Source of the DNA: Sphingobium sp. V4 | GTDB lineage: Bacteria; Pseudomonadota; Alphaproteobacteria; Sphingomonadales; Sphingomonadaceae | DNA length: 64,000 bases | Reading direction: 5' to 3' | Assembly: GCF_029590555.1 (NCBI RefSeq) | Contig: NZ_CP081002.1 | Location: forward strand, 248,001 to 312,000 | Shown: positions 53,906-62,154 of the stretch, in pieces | How the letters are laid out: each line of letters opens with the position of its first letter | How positions within the stretch are numbered: position 1 is the stretch's first letter | Position numbers and translations under genes: made by a program | Notes under the pieces: model-generated | Seen by the model: the letters and a program-made list of their open reading frames with translations, nothing else | Told to the model about the DNA's origin: nothing | Databases searched by the model: none

Positions 53906-53933
53906 CGTCATCCCCGCCTGCGCGGGGATGACG
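53906..53933. repeat. REP-like hairpin between kduI and kduD
   Basis: Perfect 12-bp stem (CGTCATCCCCGC with GCGGGGATGACG) and 4-base loop CTGC. The sequence type (GTCATCCCCGC...GCGGGGATGAC) is that of dispersed palindromes found between genes in many proteobacteria. Located inside an operon, it could reduce read-through or stabilise the upstream kduI message. Confidence 0.75.
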
Positions 53934-53942
53934 ACAAACAGG

Positions 53943-54776
53943 TTAGCGCAGCTGGCAGATGTCCAGCACGTTCATGTCGGTATAGTCGAGATTCTCGCCG
54001 CCCATCGCCCAGATGAAGGCATAGCTCTTGGTGCCCGATCCCATATGCACCGACCAGGGCGGGGAGATGACCGCTTCCTCATTCTCGATGACGATGTGGC
54101 GCATCGCGTCCGGTTCACCCATATAATGGAAGACGCGGTCGCCGCCAGCCAAGTCGAAATAGAGATAGATTTCGCTGCGACGGTCGTGAAGATGCGGCGG
54201 CATGGTGTTCCATACGCTGCCGGTTTCCAGCACCGTCAGGCCCAGCAGCAGTTGCGCGCTTTCGCACACGCCGGGGATCACCAGCTGGTAGATGGTGCGG
54301 TGGTTGGAATTGGCGAGGTCGCCGCGCTCCAGCGGGTTCGCCTCGGCCAGCGTGATCTTCCTGATCGGGCAGGCTTTGTGCGCGGGCAGCGAGGCGATGT
54401 AGAAGCGGGCCTCCGCGCCCTCGAAGATCACCTCCTTCGTGCCCATGGGGACGTAGAGGCATTCCTTGTTGCCGATCTCGTAGCGGGTGCCGTCGACGAT
54501 GATCGCGCCGGGGCCGCCGATATTGACGATGCCCGCTTCACGCCGTTCCAGGAAGGGATGGCCCGCCGCCGAGGCCGGTTCGGTCTGGTCGGGCAGCTTG
54601 AGTCTGCCACCGGCCGGCACCGCGCCGCCGATCACGAACCGCTCATTGTGCGAATAGTTGAGGACAACCTGCCCCGCCTCGAACATCCCCCCCACCAGAT
54701 AACGGTCCCGCAGGCTCTCATTGTCCACGCACTCCATCATGTCAGGATGCGTCGCGTGATAGGTCTTCTCGAACAT
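53943..54776 (-). CDS. kduI: 5-dehydro-4-deoxy-D-glucuronate isomerase
   Basis: 277 residues from ATG 54776 with GAGGAAG upstream (a frame start at 54809 lies inside the operator region). Starts [27 protein letters not shown]. The zinc-site segment is [16 protein letters not shown], and the later histidine is in [25 protein letters not shown], matching the four metal ligands of KduI. It converts 5-keto-4-deoxyuronate to 2,5-diketo-3-deoxygluconate, the step before KduD. First gene of the leftward kduI-kduD(-esterase) unit, under LacI operator 3. Confidence 0.95.
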   Translation of the reverse strand: MFEKTYHATHPDMMECVDNESLRDRYLVGGMFEAGQVVLNYSHNERFVIGGAVPAGGRLKLPDQTEPASAAGHPFLERREAGIVNIGGPGAIIVDGTRYEIGNKECLYVPMGTKEVIFEGAEARFYIASLPAHKACPIRKITLAEANPLERGDLANSNHRTIYQLVIPGVCESAQLLLGLTVLETGSVWNTMPPHLHDRRSEIYLYFDLAGGDRVFHYMGEPDAMRHIVIENEEAVISPPWSVHMGSGTKSYAFIWAMGGENLDYTDMNVLDICQLR

Positions 54777-54810
54777 GCTGCTTCCTCGTCCTTGATCCCG
54801 GCATAGCATT

Positions 54811-54824
54811 AGACACCGGTGTCA
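54811..54824 (-). promoter_or_regulatory. LacI operator 3 (kduI operon)
   Basis: AGACACCGGTGTCA, 13 of 14 to the palindromic consensus and identical to operator 2. It lies 34 bases before the kduI ATG and just past the lacI stop (54839). Confidence 0.75.
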
Positions 54825-54838
54825 TTTCTGTGCTTTTA

Positions 54839-55891
54839 TCAATTGTTGGCGGGCGGCGCAACCGATCCGCGGCGGATCAGCGTGGAACTGAACATGGACG
54901 GCTCCTTGACATCCCCTGCCTCACCGATGGCAGTGCCGATCAGTTTCAACGCAGCGGCGCGTCCCATCGCCACGATCGGCCAGCGAACCGTACTCAGCGG
55001 CGGCCAGACGCGGGTCGTGACAGGCGTGTCATCGAAACCGATGATCGACAATTCCTCCGGCACGGCGATGCCCCGCAGGCGCGCCGCATATAAAACGCCG
55101 GCCGCCATTTCGTCATTGCTGGCGAATATCGCCGTGGGACGGGGCGTCAGGTCGAACAGGCTTTCCGAAGCGGACAGGCCCGATTCGAACGTGTATTGCC
55201 CATCCGCCACAAGGCTACGCGGCAGGCTGATGCCCGCCTCGGCCAAAGCCAGCTCGAAGCCTTCGCGTCGTTCCTGCGCGGAACGGAACCCGTGCGGCCC
55301 GGCGATCAAGCCGATGTGCCGATGCCCTTGGGCAATGAGATACCGCACGGCATCGGCCACCGCCTCCCGATCATTGGAAGCGACCATATGTTCGGCATCG
55401 TCCAGCATCGCCGACCCCATGCGGACATAGCGGCAACCCTGCTCGTCCAACATCCGTGCCAGCGCATCATTTTCCGACATGGGCGGCAGGACCACGACAC
55501 CGAACAGGCGCTGACGTGTCACGAAGCCCCGAATATCGTCCATGACATGGTTCGACCCGCGCTCGACGGGGCGGATCACCAGTTCGAACTCCGTCCCATG
55601 CAACGCTTCCAATATGCCGCGCTGCATCGACAACACCATTTGCGCATTGGGATTGTCGTAGATAAGCCCGATCAGGAAATTGCGTCCCAGCGCCAGCGCC
55701 CGCGCCTGAGGGTTGGGCACATAACCCGTCTCCCGGATGATCGCCTCCACCTTGTCGCGCGTTTCTCCGTTGAGCAGCGGTGACCGGTTGATCACCCGAC
55801 TGACGGTTTTCTTGGATACACCGGACATACGCGCGATGTCGTTGATCGTCAGTTTGGGGGTCGACCCCTCATCCTGCTTCTGCTTGGCCAT
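54839..55891 (-). CDS. LacI-family repressor of the pectin locus (KdgR-like)
   Basis: 350 residues. N-terminal LacI HTH (about 14-65): LTINDIARMSGVSKKTVSRVINRSPLLNGETRDKVEAII then GYVPNPQARAL with the minor-groove hinge. The effector-binding periplasmic-type core follows (FLIGLIYDNPNAQ, QGHRHIGLIAGPHG, IFASNDEMAAG, IGFDDTPVTTRVWPPLSTVRW). Relatives regulate pectin and uronate catabolism in sphingomonads and xanthomonads. Four operators of one pattern flank the transcription units of this locus, one of them just upstream of this gene, so it is the probable ligand and self-regulates. Inducer probably KDG or a related keto-deoxy acid. Confidence 0.9.
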   Translation of the reverse strand: MAKQKQDEGSTPKLTINDIARMSGVSKKTVSRVINRSPLLNGETRDKVEAIIRETGYVPNPQARALALGRNFLIGLIYDNPNAQMVLSMQRGILEALHGTEFELVIRPVERGSNHVMDDIRGFVTRQRLFGVVVLPPMSENDALARMLDEQGCRYVRMGSAMLDDAEHMVASNDREAVADAVRYLIAQGHRHIGLIAGPHGFRSAQERREGFELALAEAGISLPRSLVADGQYTFESGLSASESLFDLTPRPTAIFASNDEMAAGVLYAARLRGIAVPEELSIIGFDDTPVTTRVWPPLSTVRWPIVAMGRAAALKLIGTAIGEAGDVKEPSMFSSTLIRRGSVAPPANN

Positions 55892-55951
55892 GCCGCCTTA
55901 TAGCCCAGTTGACGGCCAGCGCCAGCGGCGTTGCAGGCAATGGCTTGTCAA

Positions 55952-55965
55952 TGACACCGGTTTCC
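55952..55965 (+). promoter_or_regulatory. LacI operator 4 (hydratase-exuT operon; lacI autoregulation)
   Basis: TGACACCGGTTTCC, 12 of 14 to consensus and the exact reverse complement of operator 1. It lies between TTGTCA (55945-55950) and TATACC (55966-55971), a likely rightward promoter with a short spacer, and 60 bases upstream of lacI. Confidence 0.72.
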
Positions 55966-56004
55966 TATACCTCTAGCCGCCATGTTCAAGGAAAGGATTA
56001 TTGC

Positions 56005-56808
56005 GTGAGCGCAAGCAGCAGCATGGCCGATGCCATCGCGAAAGGCTTTCTGTCGGCACGCAGGGCAGCACAGGGCCTTGCGGATTATCCCGGCACGGTG
56101 CCTGACACGCTGACAGAAGCCTATGCCATCCAGGATGCGGCGCTGGCCCGCGTGGAAGACAGGGTGGCCGGTTGGAAGGTCGGACGCATCCTGCCCCCGC
56201 TTTCCGACCAATATGGCAGCGATCGCCTCGCCGGCCCGATCTTGGCCCGCACGGTCGCGGCGATCGAATCCCATACCCGCGGATTGGTCTTCGCCGACGG
56301 CTTCGGCGCGATCGAAGCCGAATTTCTCTTCCGGATCGGCAAGACACCGCCAGCGGGAATGACGCACTTCACGCTGGAGGAGGCAGCCGATCATGTCGAT
56401 GCTGTGCATATCGGCGTCGAGATTGCCAGTTCACCCTTCGTCGGCATCAACGCGATGGGACCGGCGGTGACGGTGTCCGACTTCGGCAATAACAATGGCC
56501 TGCTGATCGGTCCGGCGGTGCCGGACTGGACCAGCGGCGCCTATGCGGAGCAAAGTGTGACGACCCGCATCGACGGTACGGAGGTCGGCACCGGTGCCGC
56601 ATCAGCCTTCTCACACGGCGCCTTGGGGTCTGTCCGCTTCCTCCTCGAAAATCTTGCCTCGCGGGGAATTGCCATCCAGTCGGGCTGGTGGGTATCGACA
56701 GGCGCTGTCACCGGTGTACATCCGGTGCGGCCGGGGCAGGAAGTGGAGATGGATTTCGGGCCGCTCGGCACCCTCCATTGCCGGATCGACGCGCAAGAGC
56801 CGCAATAA
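56005..56808 (+). CDS. 2-keto-4-pentenoate hydratase / FAH-family protein in the pectin regulon
   Basis: 267 residues from GTG 56005 with AGGA 7 bases upstream; ATG 56023 is an alternative and an ATG at 55909 would cross the operator. MhpD/FAH fold: TLTEAYAIQDAAL, GWKVGRI, GAIEAEFLFRIGKTP, HIGVEIASSPFVGINAMGP, SDFGNNNGLLIGP and WWVSTGAVTGVHPVRPGQEVEMDFGPLGTL. Classical members hydrate 2-hydroxypenta-2,4-dienoate in aromatic meta-cleavage; no such genes are nearby. Being driven by a LacI operator and coupled to an ExuT-like carrier, it more likely acts on a keto-deoxy sugar acid from uronates. Specific reaction unknown. Confidence 0.82.
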   Translation: MSASSSMADAIAKGFLSARRAAQGLADYPGTVPDTLTEAYAIQDAALARVEDRVAGWKVGRILPPLSDQYGSDRLAGPILARTVAAIESHTRGLVFADGFGAIEAEFLFRIGKTPPAGMTHFTLEEAADHVDAVHIGVEIASSPFVGINAMGPAVTVSDFGNNNGLLIGPAVPDWTSGAYAEQSVTTRIDGTEVGTGAASAFSHGALGSVRFLLENLASRGIAIQSGWWVSTGAVTGVHPVRPGQEVEMDFGPLGTLHCRIDAQEPQ

Positions 56809-56834
56809 GCGGCCGATTTCAGAAACGGAGCAGG

Positions 56835-58106
56835 ATGATGAAGGAAGTTGCTAAGCAGGCGCCGCAGGTCGGGCGCTATCGCTGGGTGATAGTCGGCCTG
56901 CTGTTCGCGGCTACCGCGATCAACTATGTCGACCGGCAGATGATCGGCGTGCTGAAACCGACGCTGGCCCAGGAAATGGCCTGGTCGGAAACCGATTATG
57001 CCAATATCGTCTTCTGGTTCCAGGCCGCCTATGCGGTCGGCTATCTGGGCTTTGGCCGCATCGTCGACGTGATTGGCGCGCGAATGGGCTATGCCGTGGC
57101 GGTCGTGATCTGGACGATCGCGCATATGGCGCATGGCGGTGTCCATGGCGTGACCCAGTTCGCAATGGCCCGCTTCGGGCTCGGCGTCGGTGAATCCGGC
57201 AATTTCCCCGCAGGCATCAAGGCCGTTGCCGAATGGTTCCCGCAGAAGGAGCGCGCCTTCGCTATCGGCCTGTTCAACGCCGGTGCCAATGTCGGCGCGA
57301 TCGTGACGCCGCTTCTCGTCCCCTGGTTGACGGTGGCTTATGGCTGGCGCGTCGCTTTCTATGCCACAGGCATTTTCGGCATCGTCTGGCTGATCGCCTG
57401 GCTCGCCATCTATCGCCGGCCGGAGGAACATCCCAAGGTTTCGGCCGACGAACTCGCCTATATCCAACAGGATCCCGCCGACCCGGTGCAGAAGATCGGG
57501 TGGGGCCGCATCGCCACGGTAAAGGAAACCTGGGCCTATGCGATCGGCAAGTTCTGCATCGACCCGATCTGGTGGTTTTTCCTCTTCTGGCTGCCCGGCT
57601 ATCTCGGGACCCGCTACGGTCTCGACCTGGTCAGCTTCGGGCCACCGCTGGTGGCGATCTACCTCCTCTCGGACGGTGGCAGCATCTTCGGCGGGTGGCT
57701 GTCGAGCCGACTCATGAAAGCCGGGAAGAGCGTCAACGCCGCGCGCAAGTTGACGATGCTGATCTGCGCCTTCGCGGTGGTGCCGATCTTCTTCGCGCAG
57801 GAAATCGACAATCTGTGGCTCGCCGTGCTCGTGATCGGCATAGCCACCGCTGCGCATCAGGCCTTTTCGGCCAATCTCTATACCCTCCCCTCGGACATCT
57901 TCCCGCGGGGCGCTGTGGGTTCGGTGGTCGGCATCGGCGGCACGATGGGCGCGGTCGGCGGCATGGCGATGGCCAAATATGCCGGCTATATCCTTGATGG
58001 TATTGGCAGTTACACGCCGCTCTTCGCAGTAGCTGGAAGCGCCTATTTCATTGCGCTGGCCGCAGTTCACCTGCTTTCCCCCCGGCTGGAACGCGTCACC
58101 GTCTGA
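56835..58106 (+). CDS. MFS hexuronate transporter, ExuT-like (ACS family)
   Basis: 423 residues from tandem ATGs 56835/56838 (GGAG upstream), 26 bases after the hydratase. Twelve hydrophobic segments; ACS-family signatures YVDRQMIGVLKPTLAQEM, GYLGFGRIVDVIGAR, FGLGVGESGNFPAGIKAVAEWFPQKERAFAIGLFNAG and TLPSDIFPRGAVGSVVGIGG. It should import galacturonate, glucuronate or keto-deoxy/unsaturated uronates by proton symport through the inner membrane, the step between outer-membrane uptake and KduI/KduD. A terminator-like hairpin follows 40 bases downstream. Confidence 0.9.
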   Translation: MMKEVAKQAPQVGRYRWVIVGLLFAATAINYVDRQMIGVLKPTLAQEMAWSETDYANIVFWFQAAYAVGYLGFGRIVDVIGARMGYAVAVVIWTIAHMAHGGVHGVTQFAMARFGLGVGESGNFPAGIKAVAEWFPQKERAFAIGLFNAGANVGAIVTPLLVPWLTVAYGWRVAFYATGIFGIVWLIAWLAIYRRPEEHPKVSADELAYIQQDPADPVQKIGWGRIATVKETWAYAIGKFCIDPIWWFFLFWLPGYLGTRYGLDLVSFGPPLVAIYLLSDGGSIFGGWLSSRLMKAGKSVNAARKLTMLICAFAVVPIFFAQEIDNLWLAVLVIGIATAAHQAFSANLYTLPSDIFPRGAVGSVVGIGGTMGAVGGMAMAKYAGYILDGIGSYTPLFAVAGSAYFIALAAVHLLSPRLERVTV

Positions 58107-58145
58107 CAAGGCGGAGGCCGCTTCCTCCTTATCTGGCAGATGCAG

Positions 58146-58174
58146 AAGGCGGCCTCCTCAAGGTGCCGCCTTTT
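58146..58174 (+). terminator. Rho-independent terminator after the exuT-like gene
   Basis: AAGGCGGC (58146-58153) pairs with GCCGCCTT (58165-58172) and is followed by TT; a larger overlapping stem (GGAGGCCGC near 58113 with GCGGCCTCC near 58150) may form as an alternative. Confidence 0.65.
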
Positions 58175-58198
58175 GCATTGGCACACCGGCGGGCCTCG

Positions 58199-58247
58199 CC
58201 TCCGGTAAAGTTTCCGACATGACACTTTACCGGAGGGCAAAGTGTCA
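58199..58247. promoter_or_regulatory. Interleaved palindromes upstream of an unrecognised gene
   Basis: CCTCCGGTAAAGT (58199-58211) and ACTTTACCGGAGG (58224-58236) form a perfect 13-bp stem with a 12-base loop. Its right arm is shared with a second stem, TGACACTTT (58220-58228) with AAAGTGTCA (58239-58247). The two hairpins exclude each other. A further AAAAGTG copy is at 58256. This suggests either overlapping operators or a switching leader RNA for the gene at 58307. Confidence 0.55.
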
Positions 58248-58306
58248 CAGCCGACAAAAGTGCGACTCGGCCAAAAAAGCGGATTCACAAGGAGTCCGCA
58301 CTGTGC

Positions 58307-58897
58307 TTGATTCACCTTATGTTTCATGGCTCCGTCCCCTCTCGCATTGCTGGCGGCAGCGATATTTCGCTGCTTCTCGACCAGTTGTCGCATTGCTGCT
58401 CACGGCCCCGTTACGCGTTCATGTTGCTGACGCTGATTGCCGATGTCGCCCGCCCCGACGGCAGCGCCGGTCCGTCCGTGCGGGTGGGTGACGCCCTCAT
58501 CCCGTTGCGCGACTGGCTGTGCGACGCGCTGACGCCGATGGGCCATCGCGACCCGCGCCGCATGGCGCTGGTGGAGCGGGTGCGGGAGGAACTGCGTAAA
58601 GCCGGGAAACTGTCCGGCGACATGGCAGCGGATGACGCGCAGGTGCAGGATGATGTGCGGGCGCGGGTACGGGCATCGGGCAAGACCAATCTCAGCCGCG
58701 CGGCCTCTGAACTGGTGAAGGCGGGCCTGCTCAAGCGCCATTATCAGGGCTTCCGCGTCGATCATCTCAATCGCGGGGCGCAGCGCCAGGCTGTCTATAC
58801 GCTGACCGGGCGTGCCCGGGCGCTGGTCGGCGCACCGCCTGCCGCGCAACGGCCCGCGGCGCCCCGGCCGCGCCAGGGAGACCTGTTCGCCTCCTAA
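58307..58897 (+). CDS. Unrecognised protein with winged-helix-like C-terminus
   Basis: 196 residues from TTG 58307 (AAGGAG 12 bases upstream) or shorter from ATG 58319 or 58421. No family recognised. The middle is basic and helical (DPRRMALVERVREELRKAG), and the C-terminal half reads like a winged helix: GKTNLSRAASELVKAGLLKRHYQGFRVDH then AVYTLTGRARALVG, the last resembling the LT..G wing of MarR/PadR-type proteins. A low-complexity Ala/Pro/Arg tail ends at DLFAS. Stop overlaps that of the convergent SDR. DNA binding, perhaps to the interleaved palindromes upstream, is a guess from shape only. Confidence 0.6.
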   Translation: MIHLMFHGSVPSRIAGGSDISLLLDQLSHCCSRPRYAFMLLTLIADVARPDGSAGPSVRVGDALIPLRDWLCDALTPMGHRDPRRMALVERVREELRKAGKLSGDMAADDAQVQDDVRARVRASGKTNLSRAASELVKAGLLKRHYQGFRVDHLNRGAQRQAVYTLTGRARALVGAPPAAQRPAAPRPRQGDLFAS

Positions 58898-59796
58898 GCC
58901 CGTTCGCGCGCTGCCTGCCGCGCCCTGGCGTAGCTCTCCCGCCGCATCTTTTCGAAGCCGACGCGCTGGTCGAAACCGACATCCTGCGGATAGTCCCGAA
59001 AATCCGCCAGTATCTCTTCGAACACTGTTGCGAGTTCGTCGCGAAATTCGGGATGCGGGAAGATGTGGAAGCGGTTTTCCCGCATCGCCGCCAGCGTCCG
59101 CGCGGCGATGACGTCCGGTTCCATGCCGAACTGGTGCAGTTGGGCCAGCCGCTCGACCGCTGCCCCGTCCACGGGCTTGGCATCGGCGCTGAGGCCCGTC
59201 GGGCGGACTTCGTCGCTGGCGTAGATATGGCTCTTAACCAGACCTGGGCAAAGTACCGAAACGCCGATGCCGTGCGGCGCCAGGCTGTAGCGCAGGGATT
59301 CGCTCATGCCACGCACCGCGAATTTTGTGGTGTTGTAGATGCCTGGCGCACCGCCGCACAGGAAACTCGCCATCGATGCGGTGTTGACGATATGGCCGCC
59401 AAGCCCCGCCTCTTTCATGCGCGGCGCAAAGGTCATGATACCATTGATGACGCCGTGCAGATTGACCCCCATGACCCAGTCCCAATCATCATAGCTGGAC
59501 TCGTCGATGGTCTGGAACAGGTTGATACCGGCATTGTTGAACAGCAGGCTGACCGGTCCCAGCGCCGCTTCCGCCCGGTCGGCTGCCTGCGCGAAGCCGG
59601 CGCGGGACGCGACGTCGACATGGACAGCTGTGACCGCCTGATTGTCGAGCGTCTTGAGCGCGGCGGCCAGCGCATCCTCGCGAATGTCGGCGATCGCGAC
59701 CTTGCACCCTTGCGCCAGCAGGGCGCACGCAAGGCCCAGGCCGATCCCGTTCGCGCCGCCGGTCACAAAGGCTGTGCGGCCTGCAAATTCCAGCAT
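58894..59796 (-). CDS. SDR family oxidoreductase
   Basis: 300 residues from ATG 59796 with AAGGAG 7 bases upstream; the open frame extends to 59964 without signals. VTGGANGIGLGLACALLAQG, NNAGINLFQTIDESSYDDWDWVMGVNLHGVING, Ser in IVNTASMASFLCGG, YNTTKFAVRGMSESL with YxxxK, and a long C-terminal part (PHPEFRDELATVFEEI) typical of SDRs acting on bulky hydrophobic alcohols. Substrate unknown. Divergent from the Spinster-like MFS operon, so possibly part of the same catabolic function. Confidence 0.87.
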   Translation of the reverse strand: MLEFAGRTAFVTGGANGIGLGLACALLAQGCKVAIADIREDALAAALKTLDNQAVTAVHVDVASRAGFAQAADRAEAALGPVSLLFNNAGINLFQTIDESSYDDWDWVMGVNLHGVINGIMTFAPRMKEAGLGGHIVNTASMASFLCGGAPGIYNTTKFAVRGMSESLRYSLAPHGIGVSVLCPGLVKSHIYASDEVRPTGLSADAKPVDGAAVERLAQLHQFGMEPDVIAARTLAAMRENRFHIFPHPEFRDELATVFEEILADFRDYPQDVGFDQRVGFEKMRRESYARARQAARERA

Positions 59797-59923
59797 CCCA
59801 TTCTCCTTCGTCGCATCTTTATAACGAGCGTGCATTTTTCTCTCGCCATATTCGTATAGTTCACTTACAAATTCGCCAAGCCGAAATTTCACCCCTGTGA
59901 ACAAAGGGGGAAGTGGAGAGGAG

Positions 59924-61354
59924 ATGGTCATGGCCCTGGCGCCCGCGCCTATTGCGACCGACAATCCGTGGAACGAGGATGAGACGACATCCCCGGATCC
60001 AGCCCGACCGGGATTGCAACCCTATTCGATGACTGCCGCCTATTGGGCGCTGTTCGTCATCATCCTTGCCACGTTCATCACCTTCTTCGAGCAGGTCGTC
60101 TTCGCCATGCTGGCGGAGCGGATCAAGGCGGATTTCGGACTGTCGGATTCGCAGCTTGGCTTCCTGGCCGGTCCGGCCAGCATCATCTGCTATCTGTTCG
60201 TCGGCATCCCGCTGGCGCGCCTGGCGGACATCTTTCCGCGCAAATATGTTCTGGCAGGCGGGTGCGCAGCGCTGGGCGTCATCACATCGCTCGGCGGCAT
60301 CGCCCAGACCTTCGGCCAGTTCGTCGGAACCCGGGTCTTCCTGGCGGCGGGGGGATCGGCCCATGCGCCTTCCTCCTACTCTCTGCTGGCCGACGCCTTT
60401 CCGCCCCGCATCCTCACCCGCGCCTTTGCGCTGCTGCAATTCGGCTTCATTGGCGGCACGACGCTGGGGCCGGCAATCGGCGGGCTTCTGATCGCGACGG
60501 CGGCGGGGTGGGCGCCAACCGAGCACGGGGGCCTGACCATATTGGGCTGGCAATGGCTGATGATCTGGCTGGGGCTGCCGGCCCTGCTGGTCGCGCTGCT
60601 GTTCCTGACGATCAGGGAGCCACCGCGCCAAACGCCCCCGGTCGGAAGCATCACGCCGCCGGCTGACGCATCGCTGGGCCGCCGCATCCTGACCTTCACC
60701 GGGCTGGACGCCGCCCGGGCGATCCATGCCAAGCGTCGTGTTTATTATCCGCTGTTCGCAGGCCTCGCGCTGAGCGCGATCGAGGTGTTCGGCCTGCAAT
60801 TCTGGCGCGTTCCCTTCATGATCCGCACCTATGGCTGGAACGAGGCACAAATCGGCGCTGTCATGGGGAGCATGACGCTGCTCGCCTCTCTGACCGGGTT
60901 GCTGCTGGGCGGCATCTTCGTCGAATGGCTGGCCAAGCGTCATGCCGATGCCAATGTGCGCGCCGCCGCGATCTTCTTCGGCTGTGTGACGATATGCGCC
61001 ATCCTCGCCCCGCTGATGCCCAATGGCTATGCCTCGCTGGGCGTCGCCAGCTTCGGCGCGATGTTCGGCATTGCCGGCGCAGTGCCGCAGAACGCGGCCA
61101 TCCAGCGCGTCGCCCCCAACGCCATGCGCGGCCAGGTGACGGCCATCTACCTGTTCATGTTCACCTTTTTCGGGGCGATGGGCAGCTTCCTGGTCGGGCT
61201 GGTGCAGGATTATGTCATCGGCGACCCCAGCCAACTGTGGAAGTCGCTGGTTCTGACGGCCGGCGTGCTTCTGCCGATCGCCACCCTCTGCATGGTCCGC
61301 GCCATCCGCCCCTATCGCGAGGAAGTGGAGCGGCTGGCCGCCGAAGTCGCGTAA
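59924..61354 (+). CDS. Spinster-like MFS transporter
   Basis: About 476 residues; ATG 59924 or 59930 (GGAGAGGAG immediately upstream), while an in-frame GTG at 59897 lacks a Shine-Dalgarno. Twelve membrane segments after a 45-residue soluble lead. TFITFFEQVVFAMLAERIKADFGLSDSQLGFLAGPAS and GIPLARLADIFPRKYVLAGG mark the Spns-like group frequent in sphingomonads beside aromatic, terpenoid or lignin-derived degradation genes. Probably imports the substrate of the downstream SnoaL-ALDH-amidohydrolase unit. Substrate unknown. Confidence 0.87.
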   Translation: MVMALAPAPIATDNPWNEDETTSPDPARPGLQPYSMTAAYWALFVIILATFITFFEQVVFAMLAERIKADFGLSDSQLGFLAGPASIICYLFVGIPLARLADIFPRKYVLAGGCAALGVITSLGGIAQTFGQFVGTRVFLAAGGSAHAPSSYSLLADAFPPRILTRAFALLQFGFIGGTTLGPAIGGLLIATAAGWAPTEHGGLTILGWQWLMIWLGLPALLVALLFLTIREPPRQTPPVGSITPPADASLGRRILTFTGLDAARAIHAKRRVYYPLFAGLALSAIEVFGLQFWRVPFMIRTYGWNEAQIGAVMGSMTLLASLTGLLLGGIFVEWLAKRHADANVRAAAIFFGCVTICAILAPLMPNGYASLGVASFGAMFGIAGAVPQNAAIQRVAPNAMRGQVTAIYLFMFTFFGAMGSFLVGLVQDYVIGDPSQLWKSLVLTAGVLLPIATLCMVRAIRPYREEVERLAAEVA

Positions 61355-61391
61355 TTCGTAAGTATTACATACAATAATAGGAGAGAATATC

Positions 61392-62150
61392 ATGTCCGAC
61401 GCCGACCGCATCGCCCGCCTGGAACAGTCGGTCGCTGACCTCGCGACTCGTCTGCAACGGCGCGAGGATGAGCTGGATGTGCGAAAGCTCCAGCATCTCT
61501 ACGGCTATCTGATCGACAAATGCCTCTATAACGAAACAGTCGATCTGTTTACCGACGACGGCGAAGTCCGCTTTTTCGGGGGCGTCTGGCGCGGCAAGGC
61601 GGGCATCCGCCGTCTCTATGTCGAGCGCTTCCAGGCGCGCTTCACCCATGGCACCAACGGACCGATCGACGGCTTCCTGCTCGACCATCCGCAGTTGCAG
61701 GACATTGTCGATATCGATCCTGATGGCATCACCGCCCATGCCCGCGCGCGGTCGATGATGCAGGCGGGGCGGCACAAGGATTATGCCGATCCTACCAACC
61801 CGATGCTCGGCGCGCGCCAGTGGTGGGAAGGCGGCATCTACGAAAATACCTACAAGAAGGTGGACGGCATCTGGCGCATCGAGATATTGAACTACATGCC
61901 GCAATGGCACGCCGATTTCGACAAGGGCTGGGCGAACACGCCCGCCGAATATGTGCCCTTCCCCAAGATCACTTGGCCCGAAGACCCGACCGGCCCCGAT
62001 GCGCTGATCGAAGATCATTGGTTGTGGCCGACGCACAAAATGGTGCCGTTCCACATGGTCCATCCGGTAACGGGCAAGGAAATCGTCGCCGAACGTTGGC
62101 AGGGCGATATCGACCGCGAACGCGCGGCGCGCGAAGCCGTGAGCGCCTGA
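61392..62150 (+). CDS. SnoaL-like (NTF2-fold) protein
   Basis: 252 residues with AGGAGAGA upstream. N-terminal coiled segment (DADRIARLEQSVADLATRLQRREDELDVRKLQHLYGYL), then an NTF2/SnoaL_4 domain: DLFTDDGEVRFFGGVWRGKAGIRRLY, DIDPDGITAHARARSMMQ, GIYENTYKKVDGIWRIEILNYMPQWHADF. A further 60-residue tail carries EDHWLWPTHKMVPFHMVHPVTGK. Longer than the two SnoaL proteins at 42-44 kb. No catalytic role can be assigned; such proteins often accompany aromatic or lignin-compound pathways in this group of bacteria. Start of an operon with ALDH 4 bases on. Confidence 0.82.
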   Translation: MSDADRIARLEQSVADLATRLQRREDELDVRKLQHLYGYLIDKCLYNETVDLFTDDGEVRFFGGVWRGKAGIRRLYVERFQARFTHGTNGPIDGFLLDHPQLQDIVDIDPDGITAHARARSMMQAGRHKDYADPTNPMLGARQWWEGGIYENTYKKVDGIWRIEILNYMPQWHADFDKGWANTPAEYVPFPKITWPEDPTGPDALIEDHWLWPTHKMVPFHMVHPVTGKEIVAERWQGDIDRERAAREAVSA

Positions 62151-62154
62151 CCCC

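Noticed and set aside
53040..54806. 588-residue plus-strand open frame across kduD and kduI
   Set aside because: Antisense to two clear genes, and it reads through the REP-like hairpin; no recognisable domain.
56701..56722. Another ACCGGTGT match resembling the LacI operator
   Set aside because: Lies deep inside the hydratase coding region, matches only the core, and has no promoter or gene start near it.
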